A stretch of 64,000 bases of DNA from Spirosoma profusum (lineage in GTDB: Bacteria; Bacteroidota; Bacteroidia; Cytophagales; Spirosomataceae): NCBI RefSeq assembly GCF_014699005.1, contig NZ_JACWZY010000002.1, positions 372,001 through 436,000 of the forward strand, written 5' to 3'. This document shows, in pieces, positions 1 through 9,697 of this stretch; the stretch's first letter is position 1; the number at the start of each line of letters is the position of its first letter. The notes below the pieces were generated by a model. The model made no database searches and had not been told where the DNA came from. It saw only the letters and a list, made by a program, of their open reading frames with translations. The position numbers were made by a program, and so were the translations under genes.

Positions 1-1139
1 TAGGCACTCCAACGTAGTGCGGTGGCGAATGCTTTGGTAAGCGCGTGGACCTGTTCGGCGATAGCGCGGAGTCGTTTTGGGCCATGATAAACGGCATAAC
101 TACTCGCCATAACGGCTAATAAAACCTGCGCCGTGCAAATGTTCGACGTGGCCTTCTCCCGACGAATGTGCTGTTCGCGAGTTTGGAGCGCCATACGTAG
201 CGCAGGTTTGCCTTCGGCATCCTGCGATACACCAATAATTCGGCCGGGAATCTGCCGTTTGAACGCGTCGCGGGTAGCAAAAAAACCAGCATGTGGACCG
301 CCATAGCCCATCGGAACGCCAAAACGCTGCGACGAACCCACCACTACGTCGGCACCCATCTCACCGGGCGATGTCAGCAGTGTCAGCGCCAACAAATCAG
401 CGGCTACTGCTACGTTGATGTTCAGGTCATGAGCCGCAGCAATCAGGTCGGTATAATCAAATACAGCCCCATCCGATGCCGGGTATTGCAACAGCAAACC
501 AAAAATGCCCTCGTTCGTCAGGTCGGCGCTCTGGTGATCGCCAACCACTACGTTGATATCCAGTGGAATCGCTCGCGTAATTACTACGTCGATGGTTTGC
601 GGATGGCAGCGTTCCGATACAAAGAACGTAGCCGCATTTTTCTTCGCGGCCGGACGTAGCGCGTAGAGCATGTGCATGGCTTCGGCGGCTGCGGTCGCTT
701 CGTCAAGCAGCGACGCATTGGCCAGATCCATTCCTGTCAGGTCAGATACAACCGTCTGAAAATTCAGCAGCGCTTCGAGACGTCCCTGCGCAATTTCTGC
801 CTGATAGGGCGTATAAGCCGTGTACCAGGCCGGATTTTCCAGAATGTTACGTAGGATAACGTTCGGCGTAATTGTGTCGTAGTAACCGGCGCCGATGTAA
901 GATTTAAACACTTTATTCTGGCCCGCCAGTTTTTTAAAATCCGTCAGAAACTGCATTTCTGATTTGGGAGCCGGTAAATCAAGCGATTTTTCGAGTCGAA
1001 TGGCTTGTGGAATGGTTTGCTCGATAAGCTGGTCGATGGACTCGACCCCTACTGTTTTGAGCATGTCGGCCTGAGCCGCGTCGGTTTGACCGTGGTGACG
1101 GTCTTCAAAAAGATCTGTCTGCTGAAGCGTTAATTTCAT
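1..1139 (-). CDS. gcvP: Glycine dehydrogenase (decarboxylating), P protein, N-terminal part
   Basis: Translating the minus strand from the ATG at 1139 gives an open frame with no stop to the window edge, about 379 residues of a protein that is normally about 960. It begins [17 protein letters not shown] and contains [16 protein letters not shown] and [19 protein letters not shown], hallmarks of the P protein N-terminal half. The enzyme is the PLP-dependent decarboxylase of the glycine cleavage system and releases CO2 from glycine in the cytoplasm. The PLP lysine lies in the C-terminal half, outside the window. Its promoter region is shared with the divergent glycosyltransferase at 1242. Confidence 0.93.
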   Translation of the reverse strand, partial: MKLTLQQTDLFEDRHHGQTDAAQADMLKTVGVESIDQLIEQTIPQAIRLEKSLDLPAPKSEMQFLTDFKKLAGQNKVFKSYIGAGYYDTITPNVILRNILENPAWYTAYTPYQAEIAQGRLEALLNFQTVVSDLTGMDLANASLLDEATAAAEAMHMLYALRPAAKKNAATFFVSERCHPQTIDVVITRAIPLDINVVVGDHQSADLTNEGIFGLLLQYPASDGAVFDYTDLIAAAHDLNINVAVAADLLALTLLTSPGEMGADVVVGSSQRFGVPMGYGGPHAGFFATRDAFKRQIPGRIIGVSQDAEGKPALRMALQTREQHIRREKATSNICTAQVLLAVMASSYAVYHGPKRLRAIAEQVHALTKAFATALRWSA

Positions 1140-1241
1140 GCCTGGGAAACCCGCGTGTTCGTTTGGATGGAAACCCAAATTTACGGGAGAAGGTGCAAAC
1201 TTCCGTATTATTGTGGCCCGATAATTGCCAGCCCTACTTTG

Positions 1242-2078
1242 ATGCATCAAAATAATGTACCTTTAGTGTCGGTGGTTATGCCGGTTTATAACGGTGAACG
1301 GTACCTTACCGAAGCCATAGAGAGTATTTTGACGCAACAGTATTCGAATTTCGAGTTACTGATTCTTGACAATGGATCAACTGATAGCACACCTGATCTG
1401 TTAGCCAGATTTGCCCGGGTCGATAGCCGGATTCGGCTACTTCATGAACCAAAACCGTTTGGATATGGGGGCGAAGTAGCCAGTAACGTAGCAGCCCGTC
1501 AGGCAAAAGGAGCGTTTATTGCTAAACTAGATGCGGATGACGTAGCAATGCCAGATCGACTGATTAAACAAGTTAATTATCTGATTTCCAATCCAGATGT
1601 ATTTCTGGTGGGTAGTCAGCTTATACTTATCGACGAGACCGGGCAAGTTACTGGTAAGCGCGACTATCCGGTTACACATGAGGAGATTTATAGCCAGTTT
1701 TACCTTAAGTTTCCGATTGCGAACCCGGCCGTCATGTTCCGTAATATCCTGAAAGAGGATATGTATCAAATTAAGTTTCCTCATTTCAATGATTATTACA
1801 GTTTGTTTCGGCTCATACATACGGGCTATCGGATGCACAACCTACCCGAAGCCCTGACCGCCTACCGTATCCATACGACCAATACTGTATTTACGAATCT
1901 GAGGGCCAAATGGAGCAGTAACGTAATGATAAAACAAGCTTTTGTTCGGGAATTTGGTTACTCGGCTCCCTGGATTCACCGACTGAAAATAGCAGCTATC
2001 ACACAGGTAATTAACTTGTTCCCGGAACGTATGCTGCTCAAAATAATGAACAAAGCCCGTCAGCTAATCAATGCATAA
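1242..2078 (+). CDS. Family 2 glycosyltransferase
   Basis: This 278-residue GT-A enzyme has the usual GT2 opening ([14 protein letters not shown], residues 9-22), the LDNGSTDST nucleotide-binding segment near 42-50 and a DADD metal-binding motif at 97-100. I chose the ATG at 1242; an in-frame extension from 1155 reads through divergent promoter DNA and looks unlike protein. No membrane segment is evident, so it probably acts at the inner face of the cytoplasmic membrane on an activated sugar donor. It is the first of five co-directional genes (6 bp to the next), suggesting synthesis of a surface glycan. The donor and acceptor cannot be read from the sequence. Confidence 0.9.
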   Translation: MHQNNVPLVSVVMPVYNGERYLTEAIESILTQQYSNFELLILDNGSTDSTPDLLARFARVDSRIRLLHEPKPFGYGGEVASNVAARQAKGAFIAKLDADDVAMPDRLIKQVNYLISNPDVFLVGSQLILIDETGQVTGKRDYPVTHEEIYSQFYLKFPIANPAVMFRNILKEDMYQIKFPHFNDYYSLFRLIHTGYRMHNLPEALTAYRIHTTNTVFTNLRAKWSSNVMIKQAFVREFGYSAPWIHRLKIAAITQVINLFPERMLLKIMNKARQLINA

Positions 2079-2084
2079 TCGACC

Positions 2085-2852
2085 ATGATTGGACGCATTC
2101 TTAAACTCGGCTCTCAAATGGTTTGGGGGGGGATGAAAGCAACTCCCGCTTACATTAGTGACTATTTTACGCTTAAAAAACAGTTAAACGGGCATTCTGA
2201 CTTTCCGATTCGAAGTTATTACCCGGCCATTTTTGACCGATACGCAGAAAGTGGAGAATTGGTAAAGCATTATTTTTTGCAGGATCTATACGTAGCACAG
2301 CGCATCTTCAAAAATAATCCCGTCAGGCACATGGATATTGGCTCGCGTATCGACGGCTTTGTTGGGCACGTGGCTTCATATCGATCCGTGGAAATTATTG
2401 ATATTCGCCCGTTGTCCCGTTCCATTCCAAACGTAAGTTTTCGGCAGGCTGATTTAATGAATTTGCCACCGGATCTGATCCATTCAACGGACTCTATCTC
2501 AGCCCTGCACGCCATTGAGCACTTTGGGCTGGGCCGCTACGGCGATCCAATTGACGTTGATGGGCATATTAAAGCGTTAGACAATATTCGCCAGATTATT
2601 AAACCGGGTGGTACGTTCTATTTTTCGTCGCCCATCGGCCCTCAGGGTATTGTGTATAATGCCCACCGCGTGTTCTCTGTCAATTACCTCATTCGCTTGT
2701 TTGAGCCTCATTATACGATTGACCGGTTTTCGTACATTGATGACAATGAGCAATTTAGAGAAGATGTTGATGTACATTCCGCCGATGCGCTGACCAATTT
2801 TGGATGCGAATATGGCTGTGGTATTTTTGAAATGACCCGACGAACCGATTAA
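2085..2852 (+). CDS. DUF268 family, methyltransferase-like protein
   Basis: The 255-residue product has a Rossmann methyltransferase-like core: HMDIGSRIDGFVGH near residue 82 resembles the SAM-binding glycine loop, followed by the acidic strand end VEIIDIRPL and a conserved SALHAIEHFGLGRYGD block. The HAIEH/GLGRYGDP pattern is typical of DUF268 proteins, which occur in polysaccharide clusters. The enzymatic activity of the family is not established to my knowledge; a methyltransferase role is inference. It lies 6 bp after the GT2 gene and 3 bp before the FkbM gene, so the three are probably co-transcribed. Confidence 0.75.
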   Translation: MIGRILKLGSQMVWGGMKATPAYISDYFTLKKQLNGHSDFPIRSYYPAIFDRYAESGELVKHYFLQDLYVAQRIFKNNPVRHMDIGSRIDGFVGHVASYRSVEIIDIRPLSRSIPNVSFRQADLMNLPPDLIHSTDSISALHAIEHFGLGRYGDPIDVDGHIKALDNIRQIIKPGGTFYFSSPIGPQGIVYNAHRVFSVNYLIRLFEPHYTIDRFSYIDDNEQFREDVDVHSADALTNFGCEYGCGIFEMTRRTD

Positions 2853-2855
2853 GCG

Positions 2856-3647
2856 ATGAAGCGATTCTTACAGTGGCTGCTGGCTCCTATCCGAATGACA
2901 TGGCTTCAGCCCTTCTATGAAAAACTGTATTTGTTTACAATTTATGCCATGAATTATGGCGGAGGGTCGTTTACGGATGATAGCGGGGAGAAAAACGTAA
3001 TTCAATACGTTGCCCGGAAAACCGCTGACCAGCCCGAACCGGTTGTCGTTTTCGATGTGGGCGCCAATGTGGGTAGTTATGCGCGTATGGTGCTGAACGG
3101 ATTGGGCAATCGGGCAATGATTCATTGTTTTGAGCCTTCGCAAGCAACGTATCAGACCCTGAAAACGAACGTACCCGAACCCAACGTTAAGAAACATAAT
3201 CTTGGTTTAAGTGATCAGGCAGGCGAGCTGGCTCTGTATACCGATGCCGCGCAATCAGGCATGACCTCTGTATATCAGCGGGATTTACAGCACATCAACG
3301 TATCATTTGCCCAGAACGAAGTGGCAGTTTTCAGCACTGTAGATGAGTTTTCTGCTGCCCAAAATATTCGACAAATCGATTTATTGAAAATCGACGTAGA
3401 AGGCCACGAATTAGCCGTTTTAAAAGGCGCTCGTCAAATGATCGATGAGCAACGTATTCGGTTTATCCAGTTTGAATTTGGTGGAACCAGTATCGATTCG
3501 CGAACGTATTTCCGCGATTTCTGGCGGCTGCTCTCACCGAATTATACGTTATATCGGATCGTTGGAAATGGTCTGCGACGTATCGATGCTTATTCTGAAT
3601 TCCTCGAAATATTCGTTACGGTCAATTTCCTGGCCGAACGTAAATAA
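2856..3647 (+). CDS. FkbM family SAM-dependent methyltransferase
   Basis: The product has 263 residues. The SAM-binding motif is DVGANVGSY at 67-75, followed by IHCFEPS (acidic loop) and the FkbM hallmark DLLKIDVEGHELAVLKGA near 172-189. FkbM-type enzymes usually O-methylate hydroxyl groups of sugars or small molecules. In this cluster the natural inference is methylation of a glycan or its lipid-linked precursor. The start ATG follows the previous stop by 3 bp. A second FkbM paralogue lies at 4562, with the fucosyltransferase between them, which suggests two methylated positions or alternative acceptors. Confidence 0.88.
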   Translation: MKRFLQWLLAPIRMTWLQPFYEKLYLFTIYAMNYGGGSFTDDSGEKNVIQYVARKTADQPEPVVVFDVGANVGSYARMVLNGLGNRAMIHCFEPSQATYQTLKTNVPEPNVKKHNLGLSDQAGELALYTDAAQSGMTSVYQRDLQHINVSFAQNEVAVFSTVDEFSAAQNIRQIDLLKIDVEGHELAVLKGARQMIDEQRIRFIQFEFGGTSIDSRTYFRDFWRLLSPNYTLYRIVGNGLRRIDAYSEFLEIFVTVNFLAERK

Positions 3648-3676
3648 GCCGACCGTTCACCCACAGCTACTACGTT

Positions 3677-4543
3677 ATGGTCATTTCTGTGCTTGCGGGC
3701 GGATTAGGGAATCAGCTATTTCAGTACGCTTTTGGCTTTCGCATGGCCCGGCAACTCCAAACCGAACTCCGGCTGGAGCGGCACATGCTGGAAAGTCAAA
3801 CTTTGGCCCGTCTCCGAAATTATACACCCCGTCAGTATGAACTTGATGTGTTTGGCATAACCAATGCTGAAGCATCGTGGAGTGATACGTTACTGTCCCT
3901 GAGCCGAACGTTGCTATCTGGTCACCAGGTGGTTCTGCTACGTGAGTCGGAGCCTGCTACGTTAGCCAAAGTAAGCGCACGAACGAAGGATGTGTTATGC
4001 GTTGGCTATTGGCAATCAGAAGATTATTTCAAATCTGAGTCCGAAGCGTTGCGGACGCAATTACGCTTTCAGAAGCGTCCTTCTGATGCTACGTTAGCCG
4101 TTGCCGACTCGATTCGGACACACCCAAATGCTACGTTCGTTCATATTCGCCGGGGTGATTACGTAACGAATGCCATCACAAATCAGCATCATGGTGTTTG
4201 CGGAGAAGCGTACTACCAACAGGCGGTTAGGTACGTTCGCGAGAGAGCTGCAGATACTCATTTTTTCGTTTTTTCCGACGATCAGACGTGGGTCAAACGG
4301 GAGCTAGGCGCATTACTCAGCCCTGCTACGTTTATTGAGCACAATAAAGGCGCTGACAGCTGGCAGGATATGTATTTAATGAGCTTATGCCGAAACGCCA
4401 TTGTTGCTAACAGTTCGTTTAGCTGGTGGGGCGCGTGGCTAAATGGGCAGTCCGAGCGGATTGTTGTAGCTCCTCAACGCTGGTTTGCCGCTGATAAGTC
4501 AAGTTATCCTTCGGTTGTTCCTCCACACTGGATTACAGTATAA
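3677..4543 (+). CDS. Alpha-1,2-fucosyltransferase (GT11)
   Basis: The 288-residue protein begins with GGLGNQLFQYAFG (residues 8-20), carries the GDP-fucose-binding motif VHIRRGDYV near 154-162 and the family-typical C-terminal block NSSFSWWGAWLN. These are diagnostic of GT11 enzymes such as WbiQ and FutC, which transfer fucose from GDP-fucose to the 2-position of galactose. The length fits the family. Placed between two FkbM methyltransferases it implies a fucosylated, probably methylated surface polysaccharide. The gene is unusually rich in GCTACGTT (3956, 4088, 4130, 4325). Confidence 0.92.
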   Translation: MVISVLAGGLGNQLFQYAFGFRMARQLQTELRLERHMLESQTLARLRNYTPRQYELDVFGITNAEASWSDTLLSLSRTLLSGHQVVLLRESEPATLAKVSARTKDVLCVGYWQSEDYFKSESEALRTQLRFQKRPSDATLAVADSIRTHPNATFVHIRRGDYVTNAITNQHHGVCGEAYYQQAVRYVRERAADTHFFVFSDDQTWVKRELGALLSPATFIEHNKGADSWQDMYLMSLCRNAIVANSSFSWWGAWLNGQSERIVVAPQRWFAADKSSYPSVVPPHWITV

Positions 4544-4561
4544 ATAAACCCTTTTACAAGC

Positions 4562-5287
4562 ATGATTCGGCAATTATTAGCTCCTTACTGGCATAAATTC
4601 TATGATCGAATGATGGCCAGCCGTCGTAAAAATTTTTATAAAACATTGATTAAACCCGGCGATTTATGTTTCGACGTAGGGGCTAATATTGGTAATCGAA
4701 CGGCTATTTTTCTGGGGCTTAAAGCCCGCGTTGTTGCTATAGAACCGCAGCCCAGTTGTGTTGAGGCCCTAAAAAAGCGGTTTGGCAATCAAATTGAACT
4801 GGTAGCCAAAGGATTAGGAGCAACGGAAGGAGAATTGCCCATCCACATCAGTACAAACAGTACGTTGTCGAGTTTTTCGGAAGAGTGGATTGATGCCGTT
4901 CAGGACCGATTCGCTGACTATAGCTGGAATGAAACCATTATGGTACCAGTTACGACACTCGATGATTTGATAGCCAGCTATGGAGTGCCGACTTTTTGTA
5001 AAATAGATGTAGAAGGATTTGAATTACAGGTGTTGCGGGGGCTAACGCAGCCAATTCCAATGCTTTCACTCGAATATGCCGTGCCGGAAGCCAAGAGTAA
5101 CCTCGTTGCCGTTATTGACCTGCTTAATTCACTCGCGGCTGATGTACGATTCAATTATTCGCCCGGCGAAAGTATGCAATTGGCACTACCTGAGTTCATT
5201 TCATACGCTGAGTTTACGAATCTCATTAACTCTCCGAAATTTGAGCAAACGCTCTTTGGCGATGTATACGTCAAAAGTCGGCTGTAG
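4562..5287 (+). CDS. FkbM family methyltransferase, second copy
   Basis: The 241-residue product shows CFDVGANIGNRT near 36-47 (SAM loop), VVAIEPQPSC (acidic loop) and FCKIDVEGFELQVLRGL near 147-163, the FkbM signature. It shares domain order with the gene at 2856 but is diverged from it, so this is not a recent duplication. It lies 18 bp after the fucosyltransferase and ends the plus-strand glycan cluster; the next genes run convergently on the minus strand. The likely role is O-methylation of a sugar; the acceptor is unknown. Confidence 0.88.
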   Translation: MIRQLLAPYWHKFYDRMMASRRKNFYKTLIKPGDLCFDVGANIGNRTAIFLGLKARVVAIEPQPSCVEALKKRFGNQIELVAKGLGATEGELPIHISTNSTLSSFSEEWIDAVQDRFADYSWNETIMVPVTTLDDLIASYGVPTFCKIDVEGFELQVLRGLTQPIPMLSLEYAVPEAKSNLVAVIDLLNSLAADVRFNYSPGESMQLALPEFISYAEFTNLINSPKFEQTLFGDVYVKSRL

Positions 5288-5300
5288 GTGATTTCAGTGC

Positions 5301-5672
5301 CTAAACCTCTGTTTTTTTGACTGTGCCTGGTGAGCGATGATGCTTGATAGCGTTTTGCCGGATTATTTGCGTCAACATGGTATCATGCTGAAGTAACCGA
5401 CGGTATAAGACGGCGATGAGCAGGAGAAAACCAGTAAACAGCAGGTAAAACACCAGGTCAACTCCTCGGCCTACCCCCAGTTTTGTTGCCAGATAAACGG
5501 GCAGAATAGGTACGGCCACGAACAGAATACCCGTGAACACAATTCCGATAAAGAATAGGCGATACAGCAACCGGTTGCGAAACAGACGTAGTGAAGCAAC
5601 CGCTACTACCAGCAATAAAGCGGATAATAATAGCTGAATGGGTGTTAGTGTAAATTGAATATCAGCCGTCAT
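5301..5672 (-). CDS. DUF2304 membrane protein, partner of a polyprenyl-phosphate GT2
   Basis: This 123-residue protein has three predicted membrane helices (about 10-30, 35-58 and 70-90) followed by a basic tail (RRLLQHDTMLTQIIRQNAIKHHR). Size and topology match DUF2304 proteins, which typically sit beside GT2 genes of the dolichyl-phosphate-mannose-synthase type. Its ATG overlaps the GT2 stop by one base (TAATG), so the two are translationally coupled. It may anchor or assist the GT2 at the membrane; that function is inferred from context. Confidence 0.75.
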   Translation of the reverse strand: MTADIQFTLTPIQLLLSALLLVVAVASLRLFRNRLLYRLFFIGIVFTGILFVAVPILPVYLATKLGVGRGVDLVFYLLFTGFLLLIAVLYRRLLQHDTMLTQIIRQNAIKHHRSPGTVKKTEV

Positions 5673-6352
5673 TAGCGGAAATATTTATTAATAAATACGT
5701 CAATCAGGATATCAATAGCTCCCTGCCACCGTTGGCCTTTTACCTGCGAATATTCGGAGTAAATAATGTGGGTTGGGTGCTCGATGAAATGCAATTTTTT
5801 GCGCCGGATGTGCATCAGTATTTCAGTCGCGTGGGCCATCCGATTTTCTTTCAACTGAATAGCCCGGAGTGCCTGACGGTTCATAACCCGAAAGCCATTG
5901 TGGGCATCCGATAGCCATAAGCCCGTCAGCAGGCCGTTCACAAGTCTGGCTACCCGGAGTAACAATCGGCGTAGTCGTGGTATAGCCTGCAAGTCGTCCT
6001 CCCGCATGAAACGAGAGCCCAGTACTACGTCGACTTTTTGCGTCTTCAGTACGTGGATAAACTGATCGATATCAGCCGGATTGTGCTGCCCGTCGGCATC
6101 AAAATGAACGACAATATCGGCTCCCTGCTGAAGCGCGAAATCCATACCCGTCTGGAGAGCAGCTCCCTGGCCCAGATTGATATCGTGACGCAGGTAATAA
6201 ACGGGCAGATCCCGCACAGCATTAGCCGTTTCGTCGGTCGATGCGTCATCAATGAGTACAATGTGGTACTGATCGCCTAGCGACCGGATAGTCTGGCGAA
6301 TGACCTTTCCTTCATTAAAGGAGGGAATCAGAATGAATACCTTGTCAGTCAT
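5672..6352 (-). CDS. GT2 glycosyltransferase, dolichyl-phosphate-mannose-synthase-like
   Basis: From the ATG at 6352 the protein is about 226 residues and begins MTDKVFILIPSFNEGKVI. It has IVLIDDASTDET, HDINLGQGAALQTGMDFAL and VVHFDADGQHNPADI (DxD), followed by VLGSRFM, all typical of DPM1/GtrB-like GT2 enzymes that load a sugar onto polyprenyl phosphate. I prefer this ATG over one 18 bases upstream because it overlaps the upstream stop by 8 bp, as in tightly coupled operons. There are no membrane segments of its own; the DUF2304 neighbour may supply them. The product probably feeds the adjacent large membrane protein. Confidence 0.88.
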   Translation of the reverse strand: MTDKVFILIPSFNEGKVIRQTIRSLGDQYHIVLIDDASTDETANAVRDLPVYYLRHDINLGQGAALQTGMDFALQQGADIVVHFDADGQHNPADIDQFIHVLKTQKVDVVLGSRFMREDDLQAIPRLRRLLLRVARLVNGLLTGLWLSDAHNGFRVMNRQALRAIQLKENRMAHATEILMHIRRKKLHFIEHPTHIIYSEYSQVKGQRWQGAIDILIDVFINKYFR

Positions 6353-8441
6353 TGGTTCGGTAAATTTCAAGATTACCTAATTTGGCCACTTGTTTCATAC
6401 AACGAATTTCAACCGGTTGCGGTGTTCGGTCGAACAGAATATAGCGCACGTTGAGCTTCCGAAGTTTTGGAGAGCAGGGATCAAGTGCCACCTGATAACC
6501 ATCTTCAAATCCGCTGTAAATAACCACCGAGTCAGGGTGGGCCGGATCGATATAGCTATTGTAAATGGCGTGAGCGTATCGGTTATAGGCCGAGTCACGT
6601 TTGGCGGTTGGGTCCAGCACATGCATGGTTTTAAAATCGGGCTGATTTTTTACGCCACTCAATTGGTTCACTCCCGTAGCCGTCACTAGGTAAGTGATGT
6701 ACTGATTCCCCAACACCACCCAGCGAGCTTTCGGCTCCTGAAGATGTAGTTCCCGCACTTTTTGATATAACGCATTTTCAGTAATGGGTGCCATGCCTTT
6801 CCCAACCGGATTGATTTTCAAATTGGGTAGCGTAAAAAAGACAACAGCCCCCACAACGGCTAGTTCTTTATGACGGAAATTGACAACGGGAAGTAACAGG
6901 AAATTGAGCGCCATGAAGAACAGCGTCGGCAGAAATAGCTGATACGCTTTATAAATCCCCTCTGCATCGTTCAGATTCAACCAGGCCGCGTAGATCATAA
7001 AGCCCACTACGCCAACCGACAACAGAGCCGCCACAGACCCGCTCACCTTGAGTTTCTTATCCTGGATATAGCCCATAAATAACACAGCCAGCACTACGTT
7101 GCCAATGCCAAACGGTATCTGCGTACGGCGGGTTGGGCTAACATCGAGCAGGGTTGCTTTGGCCAGAAACGCCGGGAAACCTACTTCCATCCAGACCAGC
7201 AGAATCAGTACGTATGCCAGAATGATGGCCAACAGCGGATCGACTTTCCGGGTGCGGGTGAAGTAGATAAGCGTACAAACAGTGATGACGGGCGTAAAGG
7301 TGATAAAGTGCGATAACTCGCAGATATTGAGCCAGCTTTTCGGGAATTTCTGGTCGTTAAGTAGCCAGCCAGCGTAGTACTCAGAGAACCAGTTGGCAAT
7401 AAAACCTGTGCCCCCAACTTCACTACGTTTGCCAGGATAAACCGTATTCGACATAACGTCGATGGTCGATTTCGCGTCTAAATAATACTGGTAAAAAATT
7501 ACGCCCATCACGGCGAAAGCCACCGCAAATACGCCCAGCTTAATCCATATCTTGTCGAAGATTAATTGTTTATCGTAATACCGCCAGGTATAACCGACCA
7601 GTAGGAACAGAAGCAAATAGCCTAGCGGTACCTGATAGGGCGGATAAAGGGTCAGGGCGAACGTAGCAAAGCACCAGAAAAATACAACTCCTGCAATGAG
7701 TAGGGTACGGGTTCGGTTTGAAAAGAACATGTACGCCGATGCTACCAGCATACCGAATCCTGAGAGGATACTGGTCAGTAGGAAAAAAGACCACCACGCC
7801 AAACCCGGCGAAAAAACCAACCAGACGGCCCCCAGCACCGATAGCCAGAACTGATTCCGGGTAAGGAGCATGAACGCTAACATTACCGAAATCAGCCCAA
7901 AGCACAGAATGAAATTCCAGCGCCAGGCAAACCCATGTTCAACGTCGAATAGATAGAATCCCCAGTAATCGGGGCGGAAAAACGAAACAAAGTGATTGAT
8001 AGGGAAATAACCGACCAGGGCCACCTTCTCTCCCCCAATGGCAGGATTTTCCAGCGGGAAACCCTGATGCGCCTGCGAAAGCATGAACGGAGCCAGAATA
8101 GCCCATTCATCCATACGTATCGGTTTAGGTGTGCCTGAAATAATGCCCCGTCGTGCATCGGAACCGTCGGGAATAACGGTATTCCACATGCCTATCGACG
8201 AGTAATTAATCTTTGCCAGCGTCAGTAAGATAAATAGCCCAATACAAATGCCCAGAAACCATTTTACCCGCTTGTCGAACCGAATTAGCTCAAAAGGCCG
8301 CTCAGTCGACTCAACTTCTGAAACAACAGGTTTGGGTGGCTTAACAGGCTGATGATGCTCAACGTTGGGTTGCGATTTAGTTTGTTTAACAACTGGGGTA
8401 GAGGCAACAGGAGCAGGCGGACCTTTTCTTTTTTTAGACAT
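6345..8441 (-). CDS. Large multi-pass membrane protein, possible GT-C type enzyme
   Basis: The 698-residue product starts with a Pro/Lys-rich cytoplasmic tail (1-55), has about 13 hydrophobic helices between 60 and 545, and ends in a soluble domain of about 150 residues. The first extracytoplasmic loop (SDARRGIISGTPKPIRMDEWAI) carries acidic residues, as GT-C sugar transferases do. I cannot name a family with certainty. Its position upstream of, and overlapping, a polyprenyl-phosphate GT2 suggests it uses the lipid-linked sugar at the periplasmic face. It is divergent from the flippase-like gene at 8571. Confidence 0.65.
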   Translation of the reverse strand: MSKKRKGPPAPVASTPVVKQTKSQPNVEHHQPVKPPKPVVSEVESTERPFELIRFDKRVKWFLGICIGLFILLTLAKINYSSIGMWNTVIPDGSDARRGIISGTPKPIRMDEWAILAPFMLSQAHQGFPLENPAIGGEKVALVGYFPINHFVSFFRPDYWGFYLFDVEHGFAWRWNFILCFGLISVMLAFMLLTRNQFWLSVLGAVWLVFSPGLAWWSFFLLTSILSGFGMLVASAYMFFSNRTRTLLIAGVVFFWCFATFALTLYPPYQVPLGYLLLFLLVGYTWRYYDKQLIFDKIWIKLGVFAVAFAVMGVIFYQYYLDAKSTIDVMSNTVYPGKRSEVGGTGFIANWFSEYYAGWLLNDQKFPKSWLNICELSHFITFTPVITVCTLIYFTRTRKVDPLLAIILAYVLILLVWMEVGFPAFLAKATLLDVSPTRRTQIPFGIGNVVLAVLFMGYIQDKKLKVSGSVAALLSVGVVGFMIYAAWLNLNDAEGIYKAYQLFLPTLFFMALNFLLLPVVNFRHKELAVVGAVVFFTLPNLKINPVGKGMAPITENALYQKVRELHLQEPKARWVVLGNQYITYLVTATGVNQLSGVKNQPDFKTMHVLDPTAKRDSAYNRYAHAIYNSYIDPAHPDSVVIYSGFEDGYQVALDPCSPKLRKLNVRYILFDRTPQPVEIRCMKQVAKLGNLEIYRTND

Positions 8442-8570
8442 GAATTCGACTATTGAAATCGATCTTTGGGTTGGACTGGTATTTGCTAATACTCAATCAA
8501 ACTTACTAATACCGTGCCAAATTTTCATAAGATTCTGTGCTCTCTTCCTCAAAATAGCTAATTTGCCCGT

Positions 8571-9590
8571 ATGAATAAACCGTTTGTGCGGCAGGTATTA
8601 CCCATTTTACTGGCTATTGGCTTGTTATGGTACGTACTGAAAGATGTTCCTCTGGCTGAACTGGCTTTTCAATTTAAGCAAGCTAATTATCGGTGGCTGA
8701 GTGTTGTTCTGCTGTTCACCGGATTCTATTATCTTACCCGTGCGGCCCGCTGGAATCTTACCCTACAGGCTCTCGGTTACCAGCCGTCATTGTTCCGTAG
8801 TACTATTGCTATACTAGCTGGTTCCCTTGCCAGTATGCTCATTCCCGGCGCAGGCGAACTAACGCGCTGCGGCACGCTTCAGCGAACCGATGGAGTTCCA
8901 CTAGCCAAAGGGATTGGGTCGGTAGTAGCCGAACGGGTCATCGATCTATTAATGCTTGTCGTCCTGATATGCCTGACTGCACTGCTCGAGTCGGCGCGTA
9001 TGGTTAATTACCTGACGGGTTTGCTCACACCCATTACGTCCCGATTACCACATACAAAATCGAGCGGTATTTTAATGGTTGGTTTGTTGGTAGGACTTGC
9101 GGGTTGTAGCGGCTTGCTTTACTGGCTCTGGAAACGTGAGTACCTTCAGCGATATGCGTTCGTTGGGCGCATAATCCGAATCGGGCGCGACGTACAGGTA
9201 GGCTTTCTCAGTATTCGGCAGTTGCAGCAGCCTCTATTGTTTGTTGTGCTGACAGTGATGGGAAATACACTATCATTTATCATTGCGTATGTCTTGTTTT
9301 TTACTTCCGTCCAGACACTTTCGCTACCTCCTTCGGCGGCCTTGACCGTGGTAACGGTTAGTTCGCTGGGTGGACTGGCCGTACCGACGCAGGGTGGCTT
9401 AGGAACGTATCACTTTTTGGTGAGCCGGGTGCTCATGCTGTATGGAATGCCCGAGACAAAAGCCGTAGTGGCTGCTACGTTCATGCACGCCGTGCAAACC
9501 GCTTTCTCGTTATTATTCAGCAGTGTTGGGGTTCTGATTCTACCAATGATAATTCGTAGGCAAATCAGCGCAAATCAAACAATACGTTAA
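8571..9590 (+). CDS. Flippase-like integral membrane protein (UPF0104/LPG synthase TM domain)
   Basis: The 339-residue protein has about eight membrane helices and the conserved blocks of this superfamily: YYLTRAARWNLTLQALGY near 53-70, ASMLIPGAGELTRCGTL near 91-107, VVAERVIDLLMLV near 120-132 and SSLGGLAVPTQGGLGTYH near 263-280. Relatives include AglD, YbhN and the transmembrane part of MprF; many are thought to move lipids or lipid-linked sugars. Divergent placement from the lipid-sugar module at 5301-8441 supports a role in the same envelope pathway, by inference. Confidence 0.82.
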   Translation: MNKPFVRQVLPILLAIGLLWYVLKDVPLAELAFQFKQANYRWLSVVLLFTGFYYLTRAARWNLTLQALGYQPSLFRSTIAILAGSLASMLIPGAGELTRCGTLQRTDGVPLAKGIGSVVAERVIDLLMLVVLICLTALLESARMVNYLTGLLTPITSRLPHTKSSGILMVGLLVGLAGCSGLLYWLWKREYLQRYAFVGRIIRIGRDVQVGFLSIRQLQQPLLFVVLTVMGNTLSFIIAYVLFFTSVQTLSLPPSAALTVVTVSSLGGLAVPTQGGLGTYHFLVSRVLMLYGMPETKAVVAATFMHAVQTAFSLLFSSVGVLILPMIIRRQISANQTIR

Positions 9591-9697
9591 GTGTATTTTT
9601 ATGAATTTTTATAGAATTTATGCAAAAAATGCTTTTTGTAGTAGGTTGCAATTAACTATTTTCATTCAAATTAATTTTTACCAATCATAGCTCCGGT

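Noticed and set aside
7140-7320. Possible insertion sequence or mobile element genes anywhere in the window
   Set aside because: No transposase, integrase or terminal inverted repeats with target duplications could be found; gene content looks chromosomal throughout.
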